Made by a program: the position numbers and the translations under genes. From Paramacrobiotus richtersi (lineage: Eukaryota; Tardigrada; Eutardigrada; Parachela; Macrobiotidae): DNA of 22,087 bases. The notes beneath the pieces are model-generated. The model ran no database searches. It saw nothing but the letters and a program-made list of their open reading frames with translations, and was not told the origin of the DNA. The stretch spans positions 1-22,087 of the forward strand of contig JAQGAU010001007.1 of the NCBI GenBank assembly GCA_034698045.1, given 5' to 3'. Within the stretch, counting starts at the first letter, position 1; every line of letters begins with the position of its first letter. Shown here in pieces: positions 1 through 10,830 of this stretch.

Positions 1-1
1 G

Positions 2-1882
2 AAGTTGGCACTTCCAGTGGAAACTTCCAGTGGAAGCTTCCACTTCCAGGTTTTAGACCCTGCCGCTCGTTATCTGCTCAATCACCCTGACTTGGAGATT
101 CCCACCGATGTTACATTCCTGGTCGGAGATGGCGAGAATGAACCGAAAGAGAAGTTCAGGTGCCATAAGTAAGTGTGTAAACAGCTACAAACGAGCCCTG
201 TCCAATCTACGCTTGACAGTGTCTGTTTTGGTTTGCGCGGGCTCGAGCCCTATCTGACAGTTTGTCCACGCTTATAGCCAGTGCTTATCAAGACGGCTGC
301 CAATTTGTTGTTTGATGCAGTTCGTATTTTCGTGCCATGCTAGGTTTCTGCTGGCGATGGTGAGCTCGATGTTCCAAACCATGTTTTACGGTTCGTTTCT
401 CGAAACGGAGGATCCCATCAAGATTCCCGACGTGACTCCGACTGCATTCCAAATTATGATGCGGTGAGTACAGAACTCCGTCAAATCCGAATGCCGCATT
501 AGAGATCCACATTTTACAATGTTATTGCTGGTAATTGCAGGTACGCGTATGGAGAACGCATTCCACCCGCTGACGTGGGTAGCCTGGAAAACGCACTGGA
601 CACCCTGTATTGCGCGAAGAAGTATCTGATCGATAAACTGGCGCGTACCTGTCGGGAACGTATCCAGTTCCTCATCGGCACATTCCAGGAAGACCCTTGC
701 GTAGTTTTCCAGAGGGTAGGGGACTCCGTTTTGATTGTCGATCGCACTTGTCACGCATTACATAATGGCGTAATGTACCTGTTAAGCAGGGGTTTCTTCC
801 GCGGCCGGATACTGTATGGTTGTGTTCTTCTGTAGGCGCCCCAGACGGACGAAGAGGATCTGGCCGGCCTGGCTCTGGCCAGGATCGCCCTGAACGCTGC
901 TGAATTTCTGAACGGAGACGGTCTTCCTCGCCTTTCTTTCGACTGCCTGAAAGCAATCGTTGACTATCCTCATCTGAACGCCGCAGAGCTCGACATTTAC
1001 CGGGGTGTTCGTCGGTGCGTATCTAGCCGACACGGTGTACTTGCATTGTGGCATACAATTTCTGCTTTACAGTTGGGTGGAGCATAACGTGGACGCTGTT
1101 GACGGGCGGACCTTGCGGGATGACTTTGGCTCGCTGCTGGACTCGATCCGATTTCCTCTGTTCAGTGCCGCCGAACTCGTTGATGGGCCTGTGAATGTGA
1201 GGATTAATCACGAGCCCGGAGCCATGTCAGTGTTTCAATGCTGTTTTCGTTGCAGGATGGCCTACTGACTTCCAGTGAAGCCAGCAGCGTTGGCGAGTCT
1301 AGTTTGGCCGAAATTACACCTGTGCTGCCTTTCGTCGCTGTACCACGCACTCCGTTGCCAGCTCCACTGATGTGCACTTTTGCACGGCTGCATCACCGCG
1401 TATCAGCCAAGGAGTTTTTCGCTGGTTTGGGTCGCGCTCGTCGGGAATATTGTACCGAACAAGTATTACTGGAAGCGCGTCCCGATCTGGCGCCGGAGTG
1501 CTGTTCATTTCTGCGGCGTTCCTTCGAGGCTAATTTGCACATCCAAATCGCGTTCTACAGCATTAATCTCCCGAGAGACTGTTGCGATGTGCATCCGAAA
1601 ACGACTGCCCCGTTCTCGGCAGCTCTCACGGAAGAGCGCAACGTCCTCTTGCACTCTGTCAAGAGCGCCTGTTGGCTCGAATGGGACGTCAAGAAGGGCG
1701 CCGTGTGTGATGTTCGGATTGGAATTGGCAGGAAACCCCGTCTGTATCACAGTGCCGTTTTTGGTTACCTTCTGGGTCTGCAAGAGAGGGACCAGTGGGT
1801 GCCGTTCGAATTGTGGGATGATCAGCGCGTTAAGGAGGTTGACCAGTTCCGCATGTGTCTGTCTGACATAACCCTTCAGTAA
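2..1882 (+). CDS. BTB/POZ-BACK protein of the BTBD1/2/3/6 type, 5' end cut off by the window
   Basis: Six exons joined by GT-AG introns: up to 168, 344-463, 541-715, 836-1014, 1073-1196 and 1256-1882 (TAA). Introns are 169-343, 464-540, 716-835, 1015-1072 and 1197-1255. Counting from base 50 this gives 447 residues with no frame break. The BTB core opens with DVTFLVG (about residue 20), then HKFLLAMVSSMFQTMFYGSF (about 39-58), IPDVTPTAFQ, YAYGERIP and LYCAKKYLIDKLARTC (about 102-117). These match the usual BTBD1/2/3/6 blocks. A BACK-like helical region follows at about 139-239, including RRWVEHN. Family members usually act as substrate adaptors for cullin-3 ubiquitin ligases; here that is inference. 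The last 200 residues sit where BTBD1/2 have a PHR domain and match it poorly (AGLG and EYCTEQV are the best hints). The first visible exon is open back to base 2, but CAG at 47-49 could also be an acceptor. The start codon lies upstream of the window. Confidence 0.9.
29..44. repeat. 16-base perfect palindrome in a short direct repeat
   Basis: AGTGGAAGCTTCCACT reads the same on both strands. It lies in a stretch where ACTTCCAGTGGAA-like units repeat (11-49), just before the first certain coding bases of the BTB gene. The frame is open across it, so it may be coding or the end of an intron. Confidence 0.7.
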
Positions 1883-2192
1883 CTTTCGCCTGTTGTTTCT
1901 GTACCTCAGGTTCTCGGAGTCCGTCACCTTTTCACTATTGCGCGGGTAATTTTGTGCTGCATTTGTTCGCTCGTAACTTAGTACATTTGTAAGTGTAAAT
2001 TGTCGTTTTTTTCCCGTCGGCACGCTGTCCATGATGCACGTGTTCCTATTTAAATCGTGATCCCGCGGTTGACTGTTTTGGCTATGTGGAGTTGGATAGA
2101 GAAATGGTCGTTGAGACGCATTTGCATAAACTGCTTAGTGTGAGGAAATACCGGACAAGCACGTGACGCAATAGTTTGGTTTACACATTAAA
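1883..2192 (+). other. Probable 3' UTR of the BTB gene with ATTAAA signal
   Basis: No AATAAA occurs soon after the stop codon. The first reasonable polyadenylation hexamer is ATTAAA at 2187-2192, about 305 bases after TAA, followed by a TG-rich stretch near 2253-2270. This is a weak inference from sequence alone. Confidence 0.4.
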
Positions 2193-2222
2193 ATGGAAGC
2201 CTTATATCAGCAAAGTTCCTGT

Positions 2223-2256
2223 ATTGACATTGACATTGACAAGTATTGACATTGAG
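2223..2256. repeat. Hexamer microsatellite (ATTGAC)n
   Basis: Three perfect ATTGAC units at 2223-2240, a four-base break, then ATTGAC and ATTGAG at 2245-2256. A short simple repeat just past the BTB 3' end, with no sign of function. Confidence 0.8.
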
Positions 2257-4149
2257 TGTCTTGCTGTGGAGAAGTATCCTACAACGTACCATGGCCTTTC
2301 GCTGTTCAAGTGACTTTTTTGTTAATTAACTGACGAGGAAACAACTGTGCTCGGGACTCAAATAGTAGGGCACCTGTGTATCCTGTAACTGACGTTGTTA
2401 AATGAATTTCTTTCTTGCGAACGAAATGTATGGATTTCGCGCTGTTACAAAAATTCGGAAATCCTACTTAAATTATGAATTAACCTGCAGTAGTACACGA
2501 CACCAACAGAAATGCTGAATTATTAAAATTTACGTTACTGTTTTCAGTTACAAAATTTCTACACTTATGCAAAATGTTGCACTCAGCCGGGAAATCAAAC
2601 AAGAAGAAAATCTTCTCAATTTAATTTTCTGGAGTGTCTTCGTGTTTGCGCGTTCCCGTCAGGCTGTTGCACACTAGTGGACACTTTTATTGCGGATTGC
2701 TGTTACTGTAGATCACGTTTGGCCGTTTCATATTACGGACAACTTAAAAGTCTGGCCAGAAAGTGTTAGCAGCCTTGCATGACTTCCCAGAAAAGTAAGC
2801 ATCAGAATAGTTACTGCAGCAGTTCGTGCGGACAGATTGCAGATTACCGTGGTGATAAAAATTTATTGAGGCAAGCAGGTAACGCTAACTTGTAAGTCAC
2901 TGCAAAGTTATAAAGCAGAGAAAAGTAATTATCGACGTACGTTCGCTTGTGGCGAAAGATTCGAATATTATTATGCGAAGCCGTAAACGATGCCAGGCAC
3001 ACCTTGCATTATACGGTAAAAATCAGTTAACAAATATACCTGCGGTTATTTTTCTGATCGAACTGTTGCAAAAAGATGTTGTAACCAGGGAATGGCAACA
3101 TAAAAGAAAGGATAAGTTCAACGAACAACTGCTCACGAAATGGTAGTACGTTGGCAGAATTGTTAAGAAGAACGTTAAGAGCCCTGACATTCTCTACGTT
3201 GTGCAGAACGCCTGTTGAACCATGTGTGGTTTCCCGGCAAAGACAAAGACAGCACTCGGCAACATCCAGGTCTTGTATAACTGTGTTTTCCATGTCCGCT
3301 GCAGCGCTCAATTCTTCCGCTCACAATCTGACGATAATGCGTGCAGTTGTAGGCCGCCATCACAGAATGCACAATCTCCTTTTTTGCCGTATTTATCGTG
3401 TTCTTTGTGGTGTACACATATGCATAGTTAAAAGTGCCGGAAACCAAAGGCATGGACATCGAGGATATGCATGCCGAGTTACGTCATACTGTGTTTAAAC
3501 TGTACATTGGTGCGTGTCCAGACACCGTATCCCACAAAAACTGTACTTTCACTTTAGCGCCACCAGGATGTTTTCCCCGTTTCGTATCCTTTTCTGCCCG
3601 TTTTTCCGAAATGTATTTCTTTACTTTTCGTCACTTTGACGTTTGCAGTAAGTGCGTATGATATGCGTTGCGTTGTTGTTGATAACCTTTTGCTTTATCT
3701 CTGTTGTTTCTGTTCCGGATAATATCTATCATCACTGAGTGACGCTCGTGGTGCTATATCGACCCATGGTTTAAATGGCTGTTTATTCCAAGGAGAATCC
3801 GTGCATTTGTTGGGTATTTGTATGTTTTGTGGAATAATTTCCATGAATCAGGCGAATTATTGTTAATAAATGGTAGTAACCATTAACAATACCCGAGCTG
3901 TAATGAAAAGCAAAAAAGTAGATGATTCAAGAATAATTGAATCTAACGTCTTATTGAGGTGCGGCTAGCTTAAACAGCTTGTTAACCGTTTCTAACTGTA
4001 AACATCTCTATCAAGCTGCCACTATGCTACGTTATCTCACTGGTTGTGGATGTTTTGCGAACAGCGATGTTGAATAAATTTCAGCCGCGGGATGATCCGC
4101 ATTCTAGAAACATCTTCAGCAATGAATCAGTCCCTCGAAAACTGTACAA
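2257..4149. other. Intergenic stretch with no gene recognised
   Basis: Open frames here are short (at most 115 codons), overlap each other on both strands around 3030-3660, and show no recognisable motif or consistent splice pattern. The interval has ordinary AT-rich composition. I see no clear copy of the repeat families found further right. Confidence 0.6.
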
Positions 4150-4930
4150 ATTACGAAACTCAACCTTGAAAATCGAAGCGGAACTCACAAGCAACCAAAA
4201 TGGCAATAGAACGGTTTTTTGAAAACTCCGCCACAGTAACAAAATACAGAAAGAAGCTGAAAAATCGGCCAATCCGTTTCCCTAGAAAACCAAAATCTAC
4301 TGGAAGAAGGCAAAAAGACCTCGTGAGAAACACTGGAAGACGGACCATTTCGTGATAAGTTATTGTAATTATTTGTAATATTTCTGTTATTTTGATTGTA
4401 AATGTGTAATAGAACAGTTGGCGTCATATTCATCTGTATGCACGTACTACTGTTTTCCGTTTTATTTTGAATGATCGTTACAAGAAAAGTAAGACAGTTC
4501 CCACAAACAAATGCTACTAAAACAGCGTCACAGTATTTAATTCGGACTTCCAAATTATCTGATTTCATAAGTTTACTGCAGAATTTAACTGTATCTGTAA
4601 TTATTCGACGGTGCATGTAATTTCCATACGTCCGGCCATTGACGTCATCATTTCAAACGGCTCACCGTCAACTGTTTTTCACTAATATAATTGACACTCG
4701 GCATTGTCATGTTTATGATAATTATAACGATAAAACATTTTGTTATCGTTAGTATCCATTATTACTCTAATTTGCTATAGTATTCAACGGCTAACATTTG
4801 ATATGTATAAAATTCGTGTGTGGGCGTTACAACTAGTCTTCAAGCAACAGAAAAGGAGACAAATTACCGATAAGCCATTTGTAACAATCCGATACATTAC
4901 AACAGCAAATATCTGAATAATTATAACGAA
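4150..4930 (+). repeat. Old repeat copy, related to 6840-7470 and 17200-17600
   Basis: Two blocks align elsewhere in the window. Bases 4154-4550 match 17217-17600: an ACGAAACTCA...AATCGAAGC...AACTCA block, then an ACTGGCGTTATA-like block and ATGCTACTA. Bases 4690-4930 match 7240-7470, including an exact 20-base match of 4715-4734 to 7258-7277. The GTTGGCGT block is also present at 6970-6990. Unmatched stretches between blocks indicate old, indel-rich copies. The element class is unknown and no coding remnant is visible. Confidence 0.7.
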
Positions 4931-5148
4931 ACATACTTTTGTCCAGAAAAAACTTCGCGGCAATTCACTGAAACAGTAAGACGAGAAATCTTATACAGGG
5001 CCATGCAATTTTTATCACCTGACAGCGCTGGTACAACGGGATTTATCCAAGACCAGCTATAAATAAAACGACAAGATGTCCCTGCTGTGGCATACGCGGT
5101 ATGTAATAACCACGCTGCAATGATACAATAATATTATCGTGAGAAATA

Positions 5149-5213
5149 TCGTAGTGTAGTGGCAAATCAGTTCACAGCCTCCTCTAGTGCTTATGTCGTT
5201 CAAGTGGCTACGA
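5149..5213 (+). other. tRNA-like fragment with A-box and B-box-like motifs
   Basis: TCGTAGTGTAGTGGC (5149-5163) resembles a tRNA A box. CGTTCAAGTGG (about 5197-5207) resembles a B box some 44 bases later. TCGTAG at 5149-5154 is perfectly complementary to CTACGA at 5208-5213, giving a six-pair closing stem about where an acceptor stem would be. A complete cloverleaf is not evident and no T-run terminator follows directly. It is probably a relic of the tRNA-like repeat seen on the other strand further right. Confidence 0.4.
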
Positions 5214-6839
5214 CCAAGTACAACACTCAGTTTCGTAGAAATGCATTCAGTTTTTGCAACTGCTTTCTTTACAGTCCTTCATGCTGATTTCCTTTTAACC
5301 CCTAATCGGAGCAGTTTAACAAACGTTCCAATTCCGCCTGGATAAGAATTAACAGCTAACAATTAACAGCTACGCTCGTATAGGTAATTCGAGAATTTGA
5401 TTCTGATTTGCCAAAGAGCTAACCAGCTGGTATAATAATCCTATTTTGACCTTTCTGTTCAGTCTTTCGCCGGTGGAACTTAATTAACTGACTAACGAGC
5501 CTAATGTTAATGTTAACTTTATTTTTTCCAGTGCAGGTTTCGGGGTACAGTGAGCCCATTTAAGCATCGAGACGGAGTATTAAGTGTGCGGGTGCAGTCT
5601 CAATCGGGGCAACTCCATTGTTATAAAAACTGTGTTCAGCGATCTTCGTTAACCACTTTGTGTGAGAGCCGTTGTACTACGATATTCAGGATTAGCACAT
5701 GCGGGCAAAAGCAAGCAGCTAGATTCAAGCGGTACTGTGTATGGCGCCGATCGGCGGGTCGTCTGGGCGCTGCGGGACTTATCGTCTCTCCTATTTCGCC
5801 CACATTTCCATGTCCCGTTATTTTGTTGTTGATTCTAATTGTGTTGTTTCTTTCCATGCCTTTCCGTATACTTCTTTGTGAGGAAAGTGCGCCAACATTG
5901 AACCGACTGCACATCTCGTTAAAAAGAATATTAGCGGTTTAATCCGCGATCATGATCGTGGTCCAGTGGCAGTGCTGGGCAGACAGAACAGCAGCATTTT
6001 TGCATTTTTTATTACACGTGGCCCATTATGTGTTGAAAAAACACTGCGAATTTCTTCACAGATGTCATTCTTTGAATGCGGATCGGTTTTCTTAAATCCT
6101 AATTAAAATTCCCAATGTTGAGTTTTAGAGATTTATCGGTTGCGGAAGCGTACTGTTAGTTTTGCGGATTGAACCATCAGAATCCAATCGCGATGGCTGT
6201 TTCATGCATTGTGTGATTCCTTTACAATCATTCAGAGCATGCAGCAGCGGAAGAGTACCTGCTATATGGAAAGTATCGTTTACCACTGTAGTATTGTGAA
6301 AGCGTACTGTGGTGGCTACTTAAGTATCAGTAACCGACTGCGGTAGATCAAGTGAGTACAGAAATCGTGCAGATGCCCAAAGTTTGTGATCAAATGCATG
6401 TGTATTTACTTAGTGTAATAATTTCTTGTTTCGGTAAAAGTGAATGGACTGCAGAACGTACCGACCAACTTTACACCTACACGTCATGTCTGTATGTACA
6501 GTATCTGTTTGGTTTGCAGTAACTATGGACTTTTGACATTGCATCAGCTTCATTTAGCTCTTGATTAGACTGACACTTTTATTCAAGTTCCTAACTTCTC
6601 CGTACTGGACGTCTGTATCACTACGTGCAGCAATAGGTATACCGCAGCAGTATTTCGACTGTGATCATTCAAAAAGTCAGGTTTTTCAGGGTACTCGCAA
6701 CATTTCACCCTTAATCACCCAATGGCTCTACTGACTGCCTGTGGAATCAGATCACCGTGGCGGAAATCATCGTTAGCTCGCAAAGAGTACACAACACTAG
6801 TTCTCGGGAATTCTCGGCTTTACATCCAAGAATTTACTA
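5214..6839. other. Intergenic stretch with no gene recognised
   Basis: A 12-base direct repeat AATTAACAGCTA occurs at 5347-5358 and 5361-5372. An open frame at 5550-5942 (130 codons) has a hydrophobic stretch (about ILLLILIVLFLSM) but no family resemblance, and I do not call it a gene. Nothing else stands out. Confidence 0.55.
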
Positions 6840-7810
6840 TTTCTAAACGAATACCTGAAAGGCTTATATGTACATACCTTTCCCACTTTTTCGATTCGAA
6901 GCGTTACGAGATACCCGGTGCATCGGGAGAAATTCCTGTTTCCGGGTGTTATAATGTTTCTGCTATTTTAATTAAGTCAGTTGGCGTTATATGTATCTTA
7001 ACTAATGTCTGTATGCGCAGTGTTATTTTCTGTTGTTATTCGCATGACTGTGATAAAGATAAAGCAACACTATTCGCACAAACAATGCTCCAAGGAAACA
7101 AAACGGCATTTTCATTTCGCATCCCCATCCTCGGCCTTCCTTATCGATTCATTCGACAATCTCGTTTCAGCATTTACCTGTAAGTTTTCAACATGTTAAA
7201 TAACATCGGCGCACTGTCAAAATTAATATCAAACTTGTGTTCAATATTGTTTTCATGATGATAATTATAACGATAAACTATGTTTATTACTGCCAATATC
7301 CATTAAAATTACACTTAACCTTTAAACGGACTGATTTTTATGTGTGTACAATTTCCTGCATGTGCATTAAAAAAGTCTCCAAGCAGCAGAAAAAGCAGGC
7401 AAAATAACGGTAATTCTTATTTGCACAGTCCTGTACAATAAAACGATATCAACATAATTATAATATTCAGACACATGCACATAAATTTCGAACGAATATT
7501 TATTAAAGGATAGAAGTGTTTCCATAATTAAAACTACTGCGAAACATTCGTTGTATGAGATATCGTCTCATCCAGAGAAAAATGCCAAACAAGCTTCAAA
7601 CAGGTATAATCAGGTCTCAATGAACCATAATGCATTTCTACAGCCACTGGCCTTAAAAAGATTAAAAAGCCCACGATAAATTACTCGAATAGGTCACTGA
7701 GAAAAAACTGGCCAAAAATTACTGACAAAAAACAAGATAAACATTACTGTGTTTTATGATAACACACAGACAAGACAAGTCCTCATTACTGATTTTCCAA
7801 CATCTTTTGG
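6840..7810 (+). repeat. Old repeat copy joining three alignable blocks
   Basis: Bases 6840-7060 align with 17345-17500 (GAGATACCCGGTGC versus GAGATATCCGGTGC, and CAGTTGGCGTTATA versus CAACTGGCGTTATA). Bases 7240-7470 align with 4690-4930. Bases 7440-7810 align with the reverse complement of 20415-20760, including a 27-base exact match of 7690-7716 to 20508-20534. This copy is therefore the link showing that three separate blocks belong to one longer unit. Frames across it are short and unrelated to known proteins. Confidence 0.75.
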
Positions 7811-8229
7811 GGCCCTTTCACTACGATATGCTTGTCAACAGGGATCGAGCAAAGATCTGCACAAGCCGGCTGAATGGCGGATCGCAGTTGATCACAAAGA
7901 GGGGTACTAAATTTACGAACAAACCTGGGTTTGGGATCTGGGGCTGCATTTAGTGAATTGTTAAAGGTAGTCTGCGGGCAGCGGGCTTGTTAAATACATG
8001 TACAACGCGTTGGTGAATATGAAGGATTTTTTTCTGGTAGATTAAATAGTATGATTTGTTATAAGACAGGGGACTCCTGTCTATTCAGTCATGCTATGCG
8101 CTTACTTATGAATATCGATGTAGGAAATCAGAGACGCTGTAAACAGTACGGTGCAAAAGGAGCTGCCGATGACCTATACTGCAGAGTATACACCAGCACT
8201 CATTAGTCACTGTGAGCGTGCACGTAGGA
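7811..8229. other. Intergenic stretch with no gene recognised
   Basis: It lies between two repeat copies. No counterpart was found elsewhere in the window, and no convincing frame, splice signal or RNA motif. Confidence 0.5.
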
Positions 8230-9680
8230 ATCAGTTCAACGTCCTGTCGAAACTACGATGATACTCAACCTACACCCTGACACCCACTTCCAGAAAACAA
8301 GCACGTACATGACGCTTCACTGACCAAAAAAGTAACAGGAAATCCCTTGAAAGAGCTTTACAAGATTTCCTTTAAATAAGTGAGTCACGTTAACAGACAT
8401 ACGCGGCCGTAAATCAGAATCCAACAGCTTGAGGAACAACAACTAGCCTGTACACTACGCCACATCTCACGGCATTATCAGGCCCGTTTAATACACACCG
8501 TTACGGCTATCTGTATACACTGAAATACGGCAAACACAGTATCCGAATAATACATTTCTACTTGTTCAGCGATGCGAGAAAAAAAATCAAGCTTTTAAGG
8601 AATAATAGTAATTCTTCTAAGGCCAGCTAATTGTGACCTAAAGACGGGGCAAAGGTAAAACGAGCAAGTAATATTAACTAAAAACACGGAACTTTTAGCC
8701 CTTATAATTTGAAATAAGTGGAACTTCCACGAAGGCCGAACAGTTTGACCCGAAGCTGGATCAACTGAACAGATACAACAAAGGCTGAAATCCAAACGAA
8801 AACAAACTGCAGTAAAATTAACCAATTCTACTGAAACGGCTTTATACTACAGCGTGGACACATCAGAATAAATGGCAAACTTATCATTTAATCCGATCTG
8901 GCTTATGGGACTGCTGGAACAGAAAGATCTGCACGCTGCGCAAATGTCTAGAAAAATAAGTTAATAACCACTTGAAACGGCAGGTTGGAGCAGTCCTCGC
9001 GCGACAACTGGTTAAGAGGATCCAAGGCAGATAGAAGAGTGCTTCGTTCAGACCATGGCTTTGGTGCGCGGTTTTTCCTTGCGAGCGTCATCGCGAGCTG
9101 CCATGAGCGGCCGTCAGGGTGTCATTGAGTGCCCGGACACAAAGCTTTATCAATAAACGATAAAACACCATGCATGCTTAAATACAAGCAACATAATCAG
9201 CGGTTACAGCTAATTGATGTTTGATTAAAATCATCACGGCTACAGCTCGCTATAGTACGTACACGTACAAATAGTGCTACATGTACTCCGTCCTGCTTGG
9301 GCAACCGTTTTCTTAGTTTGTTAGTGCTGAAGAAATGAAATAACAACATACACCATACAGTCCATACATATATACTGGAAACAATCTGGAAAACGGAAAC
9401 GCATCGACAATCAGTGCACGGTTCAGTGGCAAACGTGAACGACTACATCTACGCTCCAATTTAGAAGTCTACGACGCTAATTTATATCGAAGTCGCTTCT
9501 TGATCACGCAGGCAAACACTGTATTATTTTAACTAAATTGGAATGTGAAATTTTTCTGATTTTGTAAACTGATAAAGGATCAAACCGAGACACAATGGAG
9601 AATCGCATGTCATAAAATGAACGCGTTCATTCACATCGTGTACTTACTGTTGGTTTTTATTTCATTTGTTGTACATACGT
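8230..9680 (+). repeat. Repeat copy, direct counterpart of 21167-22020, with about 600 extra bases
   Basis: Bases 8230-8650 and 9255-9680 align in order with 21167-21600 and 21605-22020. Exact shared runs include 18 bases (8453-8470 with 21406-21423) and 27 bases (8472-8498 with 21425-21451). By hand count 8335-8402 against 21284-21351 has 10 differences in 68. About 600 bases (roughly 8650-9255) are present here and absent from the other copy. The shared CACTACGCCACATCTCAC run, read on the minus strand, resembles a tRNA A-box region. Confidence 0.85.
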
Positions 9681-10099
9681 ATGCCATTTCGTTAATTTTG
9701 GATAGCAAAGCGTACAACATGCAGTCATTGCATGATTCCGGAGAATCCAGGATCCTAAATCCGCTGTGGTATCTGTCTAAATAAAAATGAAGTTAATTAA
9801 TAATCATGTTTCGCTATATATAGATACGGTATATCGAAAGAGGCATAGTGCAAGTGACATTGAATTTGCATTTTACGAAGCAAGTTGCGGATGACTCACG
9901 TGCATCGGATTATTACATAATTTTTAGTCTTTTAAATCGAATTGTATCACAGTATTTCAACTGTAACCGTTTCCCTCATTGTTGCACGTGAATTAATAAG
10001 TTGCTGCGATATCGATACGTACCAGACAAAAAGACGATCACTGAATATTTAAACAATTATCAAGTAATAAGAAGAATTATTCAATCGAAAATCGTAAAA
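9681..10099. other. Intergenic stretch with no gene recognised
   Basis: AT-rich sequence between two repeat blocks. I see no credible frame or internal match. Confidence 0.5.
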
Positions 10100-10830
10100 A
10101 CAAAATTGCTTCTAGTTGTATTTAGCCTTTGTTGTCTTGTTCGCAGTTCCTGAACTCGTATGCTTTCTGGTGTGTAGTTGTGTATCTGCTTGATTCATTT
10201 TCGATTATTATTGTTCCTTATTGCTAAAATAATATTCCATGGCAATTATTTAACTAGAAAAAAGTGTTTAAATACGTACACCAGTATATTACAAGTGGAT
10301 GCAGTGTACACTGAAAAGCAGGTGAACTAGAAATCTCGCAAGTTTATCAGCCACGGCGGTACGATATATCTGCCATTTGTACCAATACTAATAGTACTGT
10401 CTCATTTGTGAGCGCCGCTCGTTGTGCCGTGTCTGGTCATTTATAATGCTTTTCTGTGCATGGATTTTATTACGGCATGGTTATAATCGACGAAATAGTA
10501 TTCGTGCAGTTCTCCTGTGGTATCAAACATTTACTGAAAAAAATGGCCACGAATTTACTGGAAGTTCACGTCCGTATCAGTAATGCATTACAACGTATTA
10601 TTGATAATTATGACTAAAATTACCGACTGCTTTCATGATTACTACCGTACAAACACCAGAAAAACAACGAACCAACCGTTACTTGCTCGTATTGTTACTG
10701 GATGTTAATCAAATCGAAATCAGCGTTGAGCAGCCTCGGATATCGAAGTAATGCGACTTCCCTGCCGCTACACTACGATTCCCATGCGTGCATCTGGTTT
10801 TCATGGACGCTGCGTTCCCCTTCGTATAAT
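10100..10830 (+). repeat. Old repeat copy, counterpart of 13850-14880
   Basis: Shared blocks in the same order include AAAACAAAAT near 10100 and 13856, a GC(A/G)GTTCC block near 10143 and 13900, ATCAGCCACG...TACGATAT near 10348 and 14120, AATAGTACTG near 10389 and 14169, ATTTGTGAG near 10404 and 14214, and CTGCCGCTAC...CTACGATTCCCAT near 10762 and 14812. The right-hand copy has about 350 extra bases between 14340 and 14690. No coding remnant is visible. Confidence 0.75.
10764..10778 (-). repeat. 15-base motif, copy 1 (tRNA A-box-like on minus strand)
   Basis: GCCGCTACACTACGA on the plus strand; its complement TCGTAGTGTAGCGGC resembles a tRNA A box. CTTCGATATCC, a poor B-box match, follows about 28 bases later on the minus strand. 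The identical 15-mer recurs at 11434 and 16424. Confidence 0.6.

Noticed and set aside
1505-2032. Minus-strand open frame of 175 codons
   Set aside because: It lies mostly antisense to the last BTB exon, whose plus-strand frame is clearly the coding one. No motif of its own.
3027-3661. Several overlapping frames of 65-115 codons on both strands
   Set aside because: They overlap in many registers with no shared codon signal, splice pattern or similarity to anything I know.
5550-5942. Plus-strand open frame of 130 codons with a hydrophobic stretch
   Set aside because: No recognisable family, repetitive Cys/Arg/Ser composition, no clear partner exons, and an equally open minus-strand frame over the same bases. 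Most likely chance.
6722-7183. Plus-strand frame of 153 codons
   Set aside because: It runs from unique sequence into a repeat block, and the homologous blocks at 4370 and 17440 are not open. No motif.
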